This document shows, one piece after another, positions 18,443 to 28,319 of a DNA stretch of 64,000 bases; the first letter of the stretch is position 1; the number at the start of each line of letters is the position of its first letter. The position numbers were made by a program, and so were the translations under genes. Source of the stretch: Limnohabitans sp. 15K (GTDB lineage Bacteria; Pseudomonadota; Gammaproteobacteria; Burkholderiales; Burkholderiaceae_C); assembly GCF_002778285.1 (NCBI RefSeq), contig NZ_NESM01000003.1, positions 310,001-374,000 on the forward strand. The letters are read 5' to 3'. Under the pieces are notes generated by a model. The model saw only the letters and a program-made list of their open reading frames with translations. It was not told the origin of the DNA and ran no database searches.

Positions 18443-20536
18443 TCAGTGAATCCGCATGCCGGGCTTAGCACCCGGCCAAGGGTGCAGCACATGAATGCCG
18501 GGTTCGGCTTTTTCGTCAGCATGGCTGGCAGCCAGCACCATGCCTTCACTCACGCCAAACTTCATCTTGCGCGGGGCCAGGTTGGCCACCATGACCGTCA
18601 GTTTGCCGATCAGGTCTTCGGGCTTGTACATGCTGGCGATGCCACTGAACACATTGCGCGTGCGACCCTCGCCCACGTCCAGCGTCAGGCGCAGCAACTT
18701 GACCGAGCCTTCCACAGGTTCGCAGTTCACGATTTGGGCGATGCGCAAATCGATTTTGGTGAAGTCATCGATGGAAATCGTGGGCGCGATCTCTTCACCG
18801 CCGGGGATCAGCTTTTCTTCGACCACGGCAGGCGGCTCGAACAAAGCGTCGAGTTGTTCGGGGGTGACGCGTTGCATCAGGTGTTGGTAAGCGTTGATGG
18901 TGTGGCCCGCGCCCAGCAGGCTTTGCGCCTGGTCAAACGTGAAAGGGGACACATTCAGGAAGGCTTCGACCTGCGCCGCCAAAGCAGGCAAGACGGGTTT
19001 GAGTTGCAGGGAGAGCAGGCGGAAGGCCTCGATGCAGGCACTGCAGGCATCGTGCAAGCGTACTTCCTGGCCTTCTTGCTTGGCCAGTTCCCAAGGTTTG
19101 TTTTGGTCCACGTAGGCGTTGACCTTGTCGGCCAGCAACATGACTTCGCGCAGGGCCTTGGCGTATTCGCGCTCCTCGTAAAAGGCGGCAATCGTGGGTG
19201 TGGTGCTTTGCAGAGCAGTCAGCAGCGCCTGACCGTCGGCGCTCACCATGCCCAGTTTTCCGTCAAAGCGCTTGGCAATGAAACCGGCCGAGCGGGAGGC
19301 GATGTTGATGAACTTGCCAATCAAGTCAGAGTTCACCCGTGCCATGAAGTCTTCGGCGTTGAAGTCGATGTCTTCGTTGCGGGCCGACAGCTTGGCGGCC
19401 AGGTAGTAGCGCAGCCACTCGGGGTTCATGCCCAGGCTGAGGTACTTGAGCGGGTCCAGGCCCGTGCCCCGGCTCTTGCTCATTTTTTCGCCGTTGTTCA
19501 CCGTCAAAAAGCCGTGCACGTTCACCTTATTGGGCGTCTTGCGGCCCGAAAAGTGCAGCATGGCGGGCCAAAACAGCGTGTGGAAGGTGACGATGTCTTT
19601 GCCGATGAAGTGGATTTGCTCCAGATCCGGGTTGGCCATGTAGGCGTTGTAGTCCTCGCCGCGCTTGTCCAGCAAGTTCTTGAGCGAGGCCAAGTAGCCC
19701 ACAGGTGCGTCGAGCCACACATAAAAGTATTTGCCCGGCGCATCGGGGATTTTGATGCCAAAGTAAGGCGCGTCTCGCGAGATGTCCCAGTCGCCCAAGC
19801 CTTCGCTGGTCGTGCCGTCGGGGTTGGTGCGAACAGAAAACCACTCTTTGACCTTGTTGGCCACTTCGGGTTGCAGCTTGCCGTCTTGCGTCCACTGGCT
19901 CAAAAATTCAACGCAGCGTGGGTCGGACAACTTGAAAAAGAAGTGCTCCGAGGTTTTGAGCTCGGGTTTGGCACCCGACAGAGCCGAGAAGGGGTTGATC
20001 AGGTCGGTGGGGGCGTAGACCGCGCCACACACCTCGCAGTTGTCCCCGTACTGGTCTTTGGCGTGGCACTTGGGGCACTCGCCTTTGATGAAACGGTCGG
20101 GCAAAAACATGTTCTTTTGCGGATCGAAGAACTGTTCGACCGAGCGCACCTCGATCAGCGAGCCGCCATCGGTCTTTGAGATGTCGCGCAGGTCGCGGTA
20201 AATCTGGCGGGCCAGCTCGTGGTTTTCAGGCGCGTCTGTGCTGTGCCAGTTGTCGAACTGGATGTGAAAGCCGTCCAAATAAGGCTTGCGGCCCGCCGCG
20301 ATGTCGGCCACGAACTGCTGGGGCGTCTTGCCCGCTTTTTCGGCCGCGATCATGATCGGTGCGCCATGGGTGTCGTCGGCACCTACAAAGTTGACCTGGC
20401 TGCCCTGCATGCGCTGGAACCGCACCCAGATGTCGGCCTGGATGTACTCCATGATGTGGCCGATGTGGAAATTGCCGTTGGCATACGGCAAGGCGGTGGT
20501 GACAAAAAGCTGGCGCGGGGCGTTGGGGGCAGACAT
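18443..20536 (-). CDS. metG: Methionyl-tRNA synthetase
   Basis: A 697-residue class I synthetase. I choose the ATG at 20534-20536 ([20 protein letters not shown]); a longer frame adds 24 unlike residues. The HIGH motif is in [12 protein letters not shown] and KMSKS in [14 protein letters not shown] zinc knuckle of four Cys ([18 protein letters not shown]) places it in the MetRS1 type. The C-terminal 110 residues form the tRNA-binding/dimerisation domain ([20 protein letters not shown], then a [15 protein letters not shown] block). It is divergent from apbC/mrp at 20623, an arrangement common in proteobacteria. Confidence 0.97.
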   Translation of the reverse strand: MSAPNAPRQLFVTTALPYANGNFHIGHIMEYIQADIWVRFQRMQGSQVNFVGADDTHGAPIMIAAEKAGKTPQQFVADIAAGRKPYLDGFHIQFDNWHSTDAPENHELARQIYRDLRDISKTDGGSLIEVRSVEQFFDPQKNMFLPDRFIKGECPKCHAKDQYGDNCEVCGAVYAPTDLINPFSALSGAKPELKTSEHFFFKLSDPRCVEFLSQWTQDGKLQPEVANKVKEWFSVRTNPDGTTSEGLGDWDISRDAPYFGIKIPDAPGKYFYVWLDAPVGYLASLKNLLDKRGEDYNAYMANPDLEQIHFIGKDIVTFHTLFWPAMLHFSGRKTPNKVNVHGFLTVNNGEKMSKSRGTGLDPLKYLSLGMNPEWLRYYLAAKLSARNEDIDFNAEDFMARVNSDLIGKFINIASRSAGFIAKRFDGKLGMVSADGQALLTALQSTTPTIAAFYEEREYAKALREVMLLADKVNAYVDQNKPWELAKQEGQEVRLHDACSACIEAFRLLSLQLKPVLPALAAQVEAFLNVSPFTFDQAQSLLGAGHTINAYQHLMQRVTPEQLDALFEPPAVVEEKLIPGGEEIAPTISIDDFTKIDLRIAQIVNCEPVEGSVKLLRLTLDVGEGRTRNVFSGIASMYKPEDLIGKLTVMVANLAPRKMKFGVSEGMVLAASHADEKAEPGIHVLHPWPGAKPGMRIH

Positions 20537-20622
20537 GGTGGGGCAGTTTGTAGGGGAATCGCTGATTTTAGGGTGTACGCGTTGGCTTGTCGGTAAACTC
20601 CGCCCCATTCTAGAAAGTGACC

Positions 20623-21711
20623 ATGGCGACCACAGAACAACTCCTACAGGCCCTCCAAGCCGTTATTGACCCCAACACGGGCAAAGACTTCATCACGACC
20701 AAAACCCTGAAAAACCTGCAAGTCGACGGCGGCGATGTGTCGTTTGACGTGGAACTGGGCTACCCCGCCAAGAGCCAGATCCCTGGGATTCGCCAAGCGC
20801 TGATTGCCGCTGCCAAGGGCGTGGCGGGTGTGGCCAACGTGTCGGCCAACGTGATCAGCAAGATCGCCGCCCATTCTGCTCAGCGCGGCGTGGCGCTGCT
20901 GCCGCAGGTGAAAAACATTGTGGCCGTGGCCTCGGGCAAGGGCGGCGTGGGCAAGAGCACCACCGCCGTGAACCTGGCGTTGGCGCTGGCCGCCGAGGGT
21001 GCCAAAGTGGGCCTGCTGGACGCCGACATTTACGGCCCCAGCCAGCCCATGATGATGGGCATCGAAGGCCGCCCCGAGAGCGACGATGGCCAGACCATGG
21101 AACCCATGGAGAACTACGGCGTGCAGGTCATGTCGATTGGTTTTCTGGTCAGCCAAGACGAGGCCATGATCTGGCGCGGCCCCATGGCCACCCAGGCGTT
21201 GGAGCAGCTGCTGCGCCAGACCAACTGGAAAGAACTGGACTATTTGATCGTCGACATGCCACCTGGCACGGGCGACATCCAGCTGACGCTCAGCCAGCGC
21301 GTGCCCATGACGGGCGCGGTCATCGTCACCACGCCGCAAGACATTGCGCTCTTGGACGCCAAAAAAGGCGTGAAGATGTTCGAAAAAGTCGGCGTGCCGA
21401 TTTTGGGTCTGGTAGAGAACATGGCGGTGCACGTTTGCACCAACTGCGGCCATGTGGAGCACATTTTTGGCGCAGACGGTGGCAAGAAAATGGCCGCCGA
21501 ATACGGCATGGACTATCTTGGTGCTTTGCCGCTCGACATGCAGATCCGCTTGCAAGCCGACAGCGGCAAGCCTACTGTGGTGTACGACCCCGATGGCGAA
21601 GTTGCCCAGATCTACAAAGCCGTGGCACGCCAAGTGGCGGTCAAGATTGCGGCCAAGGCCAAGGACTTCTCCAGCAAGTTTCCCAGCATCAAGATCAGCA
21701 AGGACACCTGA
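20623..21711 (+). CDS. apbC: Iron-sulfur cluster carrier ApbC/Mrp
   Basis: A 362-residue P-loop ATPase that binds and delivers Fe-S clusters. An N-terminal MIP18/DUF59 domain (about 1-90) is followed by the ParA-like deviant Walker [36 protein letters not shown], and [16 protein letters not shown]. The CTNCGH motif carries the cluster-bridging CxxC. I prefer the ATG at 20623 with GAAAG just upstream over a GTG two codons earlier. It may serve the unusually Fe-S-rich proteins in this window, but it is a general housekeeping gene. Confidence 0.95.
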   Translation: MATTEQLLQALQAVIDPNTGKDFITTKTLKNLQVDGGDVSFDVELGYPAKSQIPGIRQALIAAAKGVAGVANVSANVISKIAAHSAQRGVALLPQVKNIVAVASGKGGVGKSTTAVNLALALAAEGAKVGLLDADIYGPSQPMMMGIEGRPESDDGQTMEPMENYGVQVMSIGFLVSQDEAMIWRGPMATQALEQLLRQTNWKELDYLIVDMPPGTGDIQLTLSQRVPMTGAVIVTTPQDIALLDAKKGVKMFEKVGVPILGLVENMAVHVCTNCGHVEHIFGADGGKKMAAEYGMDYLGALPLDMQIRLQADSGKPTVVYDPDGEVAQIYKAVARQVAVKIAAKAKDFSSKFPSIKISKDT

Positions 21712-21728
21712 TCAGGCGTGATCCATGC

Positions 21729-21751
21729 GCCCAGAACACGGCGTTCTGGGC
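21729..21751. repeat. Hairpin after apbC (GCCCAGAAC/GTTCTGGGC)
   Basis: A perfect 9-bp inverted repeat with a 5-base loop lies 17 bases after the apbC stop. It lacks a T-tract on the plus strand, so it would be at best a weak terminator for apbC. It is followed directly by the terminator of the opposite gene. Confidence 0.5.
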
Positions 21752-21754
21752 ATG

Positions 21755-21781
21755 AAAAAGGGGCACCCAAAGGTGCCCCTT
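21755..21781 (-). terminator. Rho-independent terminator for the D-aminoacylase-like gene
   Basis: A perfect 10-bp stem (AAGGGGCACC at 21758-21767 with GGTGCCCCTT at 21772-21781) has a CAAA loop. On the minus strand it ends in a run of five T (plus-strand A at 21755-21759). It lies 18 bases past the stop at 21800. Confidence 0.85.
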
Positions 21782-21799
21782 GTGCATTCAGCCTGAACG

Positions 21800-23509
21800 T
21801 CAGCTTTTTTGACCGGCCCTCATCAGCTGGCCTGGTAAGGCGCCTGTGGCCTGCTGGTGTTCAAAGATGGGCTGACCAGCCACCAAGGTGGCGATGTAGC
21901 CATCGCAGCGCTGGGTCAAGCGCCGTCCGCCTGCGGGCAGGTCATAGACCATCTCTGGCGCGTACAGGCGCAGTTTGTCGTAGTCGATGATGTTGATGTC
22001 GGCTTTTTTGCCCACTTGCAGCGTGCCCCGGTCGTGCATGCCGTAGATGCGTGCCGTGTCCTGCGTCTGGCGTTTGACCATGGCTTCCACGCTGAAGGTG
22101 CCGCCCCTTGTGCGCGAACGGCTCCAGTGGGTGAGCATGAAGGTGGGCATGCTCACATCGCAGATGTAGTTGCAGTGCGCGCCACCATCTGACAGGCTGT
22201 TGACGGTCACATCGGTTTGCAGCCATTCGTGCAGGTGGTCCAGGTTGCCATACGAGTAGTTGAAGCTCGGGTAATACAGCATGGCCATGCCCTCGCGCTC
22301 CATCATCAGGTCGTACACCACTTCCAGACCGCTGCGGCCCTGGGCCTGCATCATGGCTTTGACGCTTTCGCTGGCTTCGGGCTCGTAGTCCGGGTTGTCG
22401 GCCAGGCGGTAGATTTTGTGGAAGTTGCCAAACATGGTGCGCATGCGCTCATCGGTGCGCAGGCGTTCGCCGGTCAGGATGGCTTCGCGCACCTCGGGCA
22501 GGCGCAGCCGGGCGATGCGCTCTGGCCAGGGCAGCTTGGCGATCTCCAGGAAAGCCGGGCTCACGATGAAGGGATGCAAGCTGCTGTGCCATGAAAACAG
22601 CAGGCCCACGGGCCGTCCGCAAACGCCGCCATACAAGGGAATGTTTTGCGCATGGGCTTCCTTGAGGGTGCCCAGAATGTCTTTCCACAAATCGGGCGCC
22701 GGGTCGGTCTGCTGCAGGTTAAAAAGCACGGGCAGCTTGTTTTTGAGGGCCAAATTGCGCATCCAAGGGATCTCGTGGTGCATGGAGATGTGGTTGGAGG
22801 TCATCTGGAACACGCCGTGACCCACCTCGCCCAGCACTTGGCCCAGGGTGGAGATTTCTTCGCCCGTGGCAAAGGTGCCGGGCGGGTATTTGCGTTGGTC
22901 GTATTTGTGCAAAAAGGTGCGCGAGGTGGAAAAACCGTAGGCCCCAGCCTTCAGGGCCTCGCGCACAATGCCGCACATCTCAAACAAATCGTCGGGCGTG
23001 GTTTCGTCGTGCTGGATGCCGCGCTCGCCCATCACATAGGCGCGAACGGCCGAGTGGGGGATTTGCGTGGCGATGTCCAGGGCCTTGGGGCGGCGCGCCA
23101 GCGCGTCCATGTATTCGGGAAAACTTTCCCAGTCCCACTGGATGCCTTCTGAGAGCACGGCGCCAGGGATGTCTTCGACGCCTTCCATGACCGAAATCAG
23201 CCAGTCGCGTTTGTCGGGCTTGACCGGGGCAAAGCCCATGCCGCAGTTGCCCATGACGACGCTGGTCACGCCGTGCGCCGTGGACGGCGAGAGGTAGGGG
23301 TCCCAGGTGGCCTGGCCGTCGTAATGGGTGTGGATGTCGATCCAGCCGGGTGTGACGATGGCACCTTGGGCGTCGAGGGTGCGGCGCGCAGGGCCTGCTT
23401 TGCCGCCCACCTGGCTGATGACCCCCTGGTCGATGGCGATGTCGCCTGCTTGGGCGGGAGCGCCGGTGCCGTCAATGAGGCTGCCGCCGCGAATCACGAG
23501 ATCGTGCAT
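21800..23509 (-). CDS. N-acyl-D-amino-acid deacylase / D-aminoacylase-like amidohydrolase
   Basis: A 569-residue amidohydrolase-superfamily protein of the D-aminoacylase/YtcJ-like group. Metal-binding residues are seen in PGWIDIHTHYDGQATWDP, and the conserved VTSVVMGNCGMGFAPVKP follows. Later blocks are TSNHISMHHEIP and the catalytic Asp region NSLSDGGAHCNY. It likely deacylates N-acyl amino acids or opens a cyclic amide in the cytoplasm. It begins 36 bases after a Bug receptor gene on the same strand, so the pair looks like an uptake-plus-hydrolysis operon under the divergent LysR gene at 24710. The exact substrate is not evident. Confidence 0.9.
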   Translation of the reverse strand: MHDLVIRGGSLIDGTGAPAQAGDIAIDQGVISQVGGKAGPARRTLDAQGAIVTPGWIDIHTHYDGQATWDPYLSPSTAHGVTSVVMGNCGMGFAPVKPDKRDWLISVMEGVEDIPGAVLSEGIQWDWESFPEYMDALARRPKALDIATQIPHSAVRAYVMGERGIQHDETTPDDLFEMCGIVREALKAGAYGFSTSRTFLHKYDQRKYPPGTFATGEEISTLGQVLGEVGHGVFQMTSNHISMHHEIPWMRNLALKNKLPVLFNLQQTDPAPDLWKDILGTLKEAHAQNIPLYGGVCGRPVGLLFSWHSSLHPFIVSPAFLEIAKLPWPERIARLRLPEVREAILTGERLRTDERMRTMFGNFHKIYRLADNPDYEPEASESVKAMMQAQGRSGLEVVYDLMMEREGMAMLYYPSFNYSYGNLDHLHEWLQTDVTVNSLSDGGAHCNYICDVSMPTFMLTHWSRSRTRGGTFSVEAMVKRQTQDTARIYGMHDRGTLQVGKKADINIIDYDKLRLYAPEMVYDLPAGGRRLTQRCDGYIATLVAGQPIFEHQQATGALPGQLMRAGQKS

Positions 23510-23545
23510 GGTGTTGTCCTTGTTGGTTGTAGATGGGCTTGGTGC

Positions 23546-24559
23546 TCAGTCGAGCTTGAGGTTCAGGCGTTTGATCACCGTGCCCCAGCGTTCATGGTCG
23601 CGTTTGACGATGCGGGCAAACTCTTCAGGACCAGCACCGCTGACTTCATTGCCTTGGTTGGCGATCATTTGGCTGACCTCGGGCGATCTCAAAGCGCGGC
23701 CCATGGCGTCCGAGATTCTTTTGCTCAAAGCAGGTGACATGTTGCCGGGTGCAAAAAAGCCCTGCCAGCCCACGATGTCGATGCCGTCCACGCCGGCCTC
23801 GGTCATGGTGGGCAGATCGGGAAGTACCGTCAGGCGCTTGTCTGCTGCTACGGCCAGCAGCTTGAAGCGTCCGGCCTTGGCGCCCTCTACGGCGGTGGCT
23901 GTGCCATCAAAGTAAAACTGCACATCGCCTGCCATCAGGGCCCGTGTGGCGTCCGGCGTGCCTTTGTAGGGCACATGCACCATTTGGGTGTTGCTGCGCA
24001 TCATCAGCATTTCGGCATTCAGGTGCGATGTCGATCCTTGGCTGTAAGAGGCAAAGTTCAGTTTGCCCGGGTTGCTGCGCGCATAGTTCACCATGTCGCG
24101 TACCGAATTGAAGGGCGACTCCTTGTTGACCACCAGCACCGTGGCCGAGCGGGCCACCTGCGTGATGGGCGTGAAGTCCTTGAACGGGTCGTAGGGCAGT
24201 TTGCTGTACAGGTGCGGGTTCTGGGTGTGGGTCACCACGATGGTGTACAGCAGGGTGTGACCGTCATTGGCGGCGCGTGCCACATCTTGTGCGCCAATTA
24301 GCGTGCCCGCACCGGGCTTGTTGTCCACGACAAAGTTGCCACCGGTCTCCTCGTTTAACTTGCGCGCAATCGTTCGTGCCAACCCATCAGAACCAGAACC
24401 GGCAGGGAACGGCACCACGATGCGCACGGGTTTGCCGGGTGTGGGCCACTGAGGCTCCTGCGCCATGGCCGGTGCACTGCTCACGCCCAAGGCCAAGAGC
24501 ATCAGGGCCGTCAATTTCCGGCGAACTGGTTGCAGCGATTCGTTCTTGCGAAAGTTCAT
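23546..24559 (-). CDS. Bug-family periplasmic solute receptor
   Basis: A 337-residue receptor with a long signal peptide (MNFRKNESLQPVRRKLTALM then LLALGVSSAPAMAQ). The Bug hallmarks are PVRIVVPFPAGSGSDGLART and VVDNKPGAGTLIGAQDVARA. The region YSQGSTSHLNAEMLM is the equivalent of the GTPGAG motif in the others. It is co-directional with the D-aminoacylase-like gene and divergent from a LysR gene, which suggests binding of an N-acyl amino acid or similar acid. It is the fourth Bug gene in 25 kb, and again no membrane subunits are nearby. Confidence 0.93.
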   Translation of the reverse strand: MNFRKNESLQPVRRKLTALMLLALGVSSAPAMAQEPQWPTPGKPVRIVVPFPAGSGSDGLARTIARKLNEETGGNFVVDNKPGAGTLIGAQDVARAANDGHTLLYTIVVTHTQNPHLYSKLPYDPFKDFTPITQVARSATVLVVNKESPFNSVRDMVNYARSNPGKLNFASYSQGSTSHLNAEMLMMRSNTQMVHVPYKGTPDATRALMAGDVQFYFDGTATAVEGAKAGRFKLLAVAADKRLTVLPDLPTMTEAGVDGIDIVGWQGFFAPGNMSPALSKRISDAMGRALRSPEVSQMIANQGNEVSGAGPEEFARIVKRDHERWGTVIKRLNLKLD

Positions 24560-24709
24560 TGTTGTCTCCTGTAGTAGTGGTTGAATGGCTGGCCAAGGAC
24601 GCCGTGATCAAAGCCGTGGGCTGTCACCTGCAGCGCATCAACGCTCAGCTTAGGGGCTTGCGGTGTTGAAAACAATTGCAAAATAATATGAATCGATTGA
24701 ATATTTTTT
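24560..24709. promoter_or_regulatory. Divergent Bug/lysR intergenic region with AATCGATT palindrome
   Basis: This 150-base gap between divergent genes must hold both promoters. From 24670 it becomes AT-rich and contains the perfect palindrome AATCGATT (24691-24698) with flanking TGAA/GAAT, a plausible LysR-type box about 12 bases before lysR. No Shine-Dalgarno precedes the lysR ATG. Confidence 0.45.
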
Positions 24710-25636
24710 ATGTTGAACCTCAAACGCTTGGAACACTTGGTCGTCATCGCGCAAGAGCATTCGTTCTTGAAGGCTGCCCAGCGCTTGCACCTGACACCCC
24801 CGGCGTTGACCCGCAGCATCCAGACGCTGGAGAGCACCTTGGGTTTGACGTTGCTCAACCGAACCCATGAGGGGGTCAGCCTCACCGATGCGGGCCAGCT
24901 CGTGGTGCAGCGGGCCAACCGTCTCTTGGGGGATGCACAGAACCTCAAAAATGAAGCAGACCAGTTGCGCGGCGTGCAGACCGGGCAGGTCAACTTCGGG
25001 GTCGGGGTTTTTCCGGCTGCGGCTTTTTTGACGGGGGTCTTGATCCACCAGGCCCGCGAGCGTCCCGGACTCAAAGTCCAGGTGGACATTGGCAGCTGGC
25101 AGAGGTTGTTGGGCAAGCTCGAACGCCATGAACTTGATTTTGTGGTGGCCCTGACCCAGAGCTTGCCGCCCCCGCAGGATTTTCAGATTCAAGACTTGCC
25201 CAGCCAGCGGTTTGCTTTTTTTGTCCGAACGGGGCATCCCTTGTTGGCGATGAGCGCGGTCAGTCAGTTGGCGGCTTTTCGGACCTATGGTTTGATGGGC
25301 CCCCAGTTGCCGCGTAAGGCCCAGGAAAACCTGTGCGCTTTGTACGCCATCGAGGATGTGCAGGCCTTGCCCATGGCCCTGATTTGCGACGAGATCCATG
25401 TTCTGCAAGCCGTGGTGGCTGCCAGTGACCATGTGTTGCTGGCCACGCACGAGGGCATGCACAGCTGTTTGACACAAGGGCGTGTGCAGGTGTTGCGCCA
25501 CGTGCAGTACACACAGGCCCAGCCGGTGGGCATTTCTGTGGTTCACCACCGCCAGCGCAGCTTGTCCCCGGCGGCGGCTTGGTTTGTCGAGTTGATCGGC
25601 CAGTCGCTGAGCGGTCAGTGGCCGCCTGAGGGCTAG
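24710..25636 (+). CDS. LysR-family transcriptional regulator
   Basis: A 308-residue LysR regulator. The winged helix-turn-helix is at about residues 2-62 (LKRLEHLVVIAQEHSFLKAA, then QRLHLTPPALTRSIQTLES). A two-lobed effector domain follows (FGVGVFPAAAFLTGVLIHQA and later PLLAMSAVSQLAAF). It is divergent from the Bug/D-aminoacylase-like pair and probably regulates it and itself. It converges on the EamA gene with a 42-base gap. Confidence 0.92.
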   Translation: MLNLKRLEHLVVIAQEHSFLKAAQRLHLTPPALTRSIQTLESTLGLTLLNRTHEGVSLTDAGQLVVQRANRLLGDAQNLKNEADQLRGVQTGQVNFGVGVFPAAAFLTGVLIHQARERPGLKVQVDIGSWQRLLGKLERHELDFVVALTQSLPPPQDFQIQDLPSQRFAFFVRTGHPLLAMSAVSQLAAFRTYGLMGPQLPRKAQENLCALYAIEDVQALPMALICDEIHVLQAVVAASDHVLLATHEGMHSCLTQGRVQVLRHVQYTQAQPVGISVVHHRQRSLSPAAAWFVELIGQSLSGQWPPEG

Positions 25637-25678
25637 CCCGCCCGATCAGACTTGCGCGTGGGGTGCGCCCGAGCTCAT

Positions 25679-26599
25679 TCAGGGCGCTGCCTTGGGCAGG
25701 ATGCCCGGCCTAAAATTCACCAGCAAGGCCAGCAAAGTCAGCAAGATGCCCGCCCACTGCCAAGCGGTGATGACTTCTTGCAAAGCGAAAGCGCCTGCAG
25801 CCAGTCCGACCACCGGCACTCCCAGACTCAAAGGCGCCACTTGGTTGGCCGGGTGTCGTTTGAGCAGCCCTGTCCACAAGGCGTAAGCGATCACGGTGGC
25901 AAACCAGCCCAGGTACAGCACACTGGCCCAGCTGAGCCAGCTGACTTGCGCCAGATGCGCCCAGCTCAAAGGCGGGTCCAGTTGCCAGCTCAGCAGCATG
26001 AAGGGCAGGATGGGTAAGGCCGAACTCCACACCACAAAGGCCACCGGGTCCAGGCTTTGGCCTGGTTTGCAGGCCTGCTGCGCTTGGCGTGCGACGATGT
26101 TGGACGCGGCCCACATGGCCGCAGCAGCCAGGTTCAGGGCCAGTCCCGCCCAGGTCACGCCCACCGATGAGCCCGCCAGGATGCCCAAACCAAAGCAGGT
26201 TAGCGCCAGGCCGCCCAAGCCAAGGCTGTACCTTTGGTGGCGGGCCAGTTTTTCTTGCAACAAGACCAGGCCGAACAGCGCCGTGAAAAACACCTGGGTT
26301 TGCATCAGCACCGAGGCAAGTGATGCGGTCATGCCCACCTTGAGCGCCAGGAACAGCAAGCCGAACTGCCCCAGGCCCTGACACAAGCCATACAAAACCA
26401 CCCACTGCCAAGGGATGGCAGGCGGGCGAATGAGCAGCAGCAGTGTCAAAGCAGCCGCCATGTAACGACCTGCGCCCAATTGCAAAGGCGTGAAGTCTTG
26501 CAGGCCAAACTTCATGGCCACAAAGTTGGTGCCCCATATGGCGATCACGCCCAATGCTGAGAGGTAGTCTTTGGTGGTGAAGGTCGAAGCAGAACTCAT
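25679..26599 (-). CDS. EamA/DMT-family transporter
   Basis: A 306-residue protein with ten predicted membrane segments and the two EamA repeats (LGVIAIWGTNFVAMKFGLQD; second repeat near WAASNIVARQAQQ and later VAPLSLGVPVVGLAAGAFAL). DMT proteins of this size usually export metabolites such as amino acids, or act as permeases of unknown direction. It lies downstream of the benzoate-CoA ligase gene on the same strand, but a hairpin with a T-tract at 26616-26645 separates them. A link to aromatic metabolism is therefore uncertain. Confidence 0.9.
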   Translation of the reverse strand: MSSASTFTTKDYLSALGVIAIWGTNFVAMKFGLQDFTPLQLGAGRYMAAALTLLLLIRPPAIPWQWVVLYGLCQGLGQFGLLFLALKVGMTASLASVLMQTQVFFTALFGLVLLQEKLARHQRYSLGLGGLALTCFGLGILAGSSVGVTWAGLALNLAAAAMWAASNIVARQAQQACKPGQSLDPVAFVVWSSALPILPFMLLSWQLDPPLSWAHLAQVSWLSWASVLYLGWFATVIAYALWTGLLKRHPANQVAPLSLGVPVVGLAAGAFALQEVITAWQWAGILLTLLALLVNFRPGILPKAAP

Positions 26600-26615
26600 G
26601 CGGGCAGGTGTCTCG

Positions 26616-26645
26616 AAAAACCAGGCTCTCAGCCGTGTGAGAGCC
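26616..26645 (-). terminator. Probable terminator after the benzoate-CoA ligase gene
   Basis: A perfect 8-bp stem (GGCTCTCA at 26624-26631 with TGAGAGCC at 26638-26645) has a 6-base loop. On the minus strand it is followed, after three bases, by five T. It lies about 85 bases past the ligase stop and just before the EamA start. On the plus strand a run of A precludes function. Confidence 0.7.
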
Positions 26646-26728
26646 CAAAAAAACTACGGTGCGCTGACCGTGGCATCGCATGATAAGGACGCCGCAGCCC
26701 AAGACCTGAGCCTTGGGCGACGCCCGTT

Positions 26729-28291
26729 TCAGGGAGCGTTCTTTTCCAATTCACGCAAGCGAAAGCGCTGGATCTTGCCAGTGGCGGTCTTGGGCAACTC
26801 GGCCACAAACTCGATGAACCGTGGGTATTTGTAAGGGGCCAAACGCTCTTTCACAAAGGCCTTGACCTCTTCTTGCGTCAGACTTTGACCGGCTTTGAGC
26901 ACGATGAAGGCTTTGGTTTTGGTCAGGCCGTCGCTGTCTTCTTTGCCAATCACGGCCGCTTCCAAAATGGCGGGGTGTTGCACCAGGGTGGACTCGACTT
27001 CAAAAGGCGAGACGTAAATGCCACTGACTTTGAGCATGTCGTCGTTGCGCCCGGCATAGGTGTAATAACCGTCGGCGTCACGCGTGTATTTGTCGCCGCT
27101 TTTGGTCCAAACGCCCTGAAAAGTGTCTCGGGTTTTGTCTCGGTTGTTCCAGTACATCAGGGCGCTGCTGGGGCCTTGGATGAACAGGTCGCCTATCTCG
27201 TCGTGTCCGGCGAGCACGCCGCCGTCCTCGCCCCGAAGTTGCAATTCATAGCCGGGCACGGCCTTGCCGGTGGTGCCGTAACGCACGTCTCCCGGGCGGT
27301 TGGACAAAAACACATGCAGCATTTCTGTCGAACCAATGCCGTCGATGATGTCGCAGCCAAAGTGCTTGGACCAACGCTCGGCGATGTCGCGTGGCAAGGC
27401 TTCCCCCGCCGACGAGCACAAACGCAGAGCCACTGCACTTTTTGCTGGCAAGTCGGGCTGCGCCAACATGCCGCCGTAGCCGGTGGGTGCGCCATAAAAC
27501 ACAGTGGGCTGGTGGTCGACCAGGCGCTTGAAAGTCGCTTGTGGGGTGGGGCGCTCGGCCATCAGCACCACGCTGGCCCCTACGCTCAATGGGTAGGTGA
27601 GGGCATTGCCCAGGCCATAGGCGAAGAACAATTTGGCGGCCGAGAAGACCACATCGCTTTCGCGCAATGCCAGCACGCCCTTGCCATACAGCTCGGCCGT
27701 CCAGTACAGGTTGCCCTGACTGTGCACGGTGCCTTTGGGTTTGCCTGTGGAGCCGGAGGAATACAGCCAGAAAGCCGGTTCATCGGCCAAGGTTTGCACG
27801 GGCAGCACGGGGTTGTTCTGGGCCACGAAGTCGGCCATGTTGTACTGGCCTTGCGCCAGCGGGCCCGCGGGGCGTGAGACCACCACATGCTGGACTTCGG
27901 TTTTGACCAAATCCAGTGCGGCTTGCAGTGTGGGCAGCAGCGCAGCCGAGACCAAGGCTGCCTGGGCGCGGCTGTTGCTCAGCATGAAGGCATAGTCTTC
28001 GGCAGTCAGCAGCGTGTTCACGGCCACGGGCACGATGCCCGCGTAAAGCGATCCCAAAAAGGCCACCACCCAGTCGCTGCTGTCTTGCATGAGCAGCAGC
28101 ACACGCTCTTCGCGCTTGAGGCCCAATGCCTTGAGACCGCCTGCAAAGTGGCGGACCTGCTCGGTCAACTCGCCATAAGTCGTGTTGCCTGTATCGTCGA
28201 TCAGGGCGATTTTTTCAGGACGTGCTGCGTTGGTGGCGATCAGATGCTGGGCGAAGTTGAACTCGGTGGGTGGTGGGGTCATGTGGCTCAT
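26729..28291 (-). CDS. bclA: Benzoate-CoA ligase
   Basis: A 520-residue ANL-superfamily acyl-CoA ligase of the benzoate-CoA ligase type. The AMP-binding signature is YSSGSTGKPKGTVHSQGN, and FYGAPTGYGGML and DIIDGIGSTEMLHVFLSN follow. The C-terminal hinge and Lys motif are YAGRNDDMLKVSGIYVSPFE and ELPKTATGKIQRF. It makes benzoyl-CoA from benzoate, ATP and CoA, the first step of the box pathway. GAGGAG seven bases before the ATG at 28289-28291 fixes the start. It lies 28 bases after the aldehyde dehydrogenase gene in a minus-strand operon divergent from boxR. Confidence 0.93.
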   Translation of the reverse strand: MSHMTPPPTEFNFAQHLIATNAARPEKIALIDDTGNTTYGELTEQVRHFAGGLKALGLKREERVLLLMQDSSDWVVAFLGSLYAGIVPVAVNTLLTAEDYAFMLSNSRAQAALVSAALLPTLQAALDLVKTEVQHVVVSRPAGPLAQGQYNMADFVAQNNPVLPVQTLADEPAFWLYSSGSTGKPKGTVHSQGNLYWTAELYGKGVLALRESDVVFSAAKLFFAYGLGNALTYPLSVGASVVLMAERPTPQATFKRLVDHQPTVFYGAPTGYGGMLAQPDLPAKSAVALRLCSSAGEALPRDIAERWSKHFGCDIIDGIGSTEMLHVFLSNRPGDVRYGTTGKAVPGYELQLRGEDGGVLAGHDEIGDLFIQGPSSALMYWNNRDKTRDTFQGVWTKSGDKYTRDADGYYTYAGRNDDMLKVSGIYVSPFEVESTLVQHPAILEAAVIGKEDSDGLTKTKAFIVLKAGQSLTQEEVKAFVKERLAPYKYPRFIEFVAELPKTATGKIQRFRLRELEKNAP

Positions 28292-28319
28292 GTTTGTCTC
28301 CTCGGTGTTTCAGTGTTCT

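Noticed and set aside
18446..20179. 577-codon plus-strand frame opposite metG
   Set aside because: No family resemblance; metG on the other strand has all expected motifs.
25679..26599. EamA protein as a benzoate transporter of the box cluster
   Set aside because: A probable terminator separates it from the ligase gene, and the family gives no hint of substrate. I left it as a transporter of unknown role.
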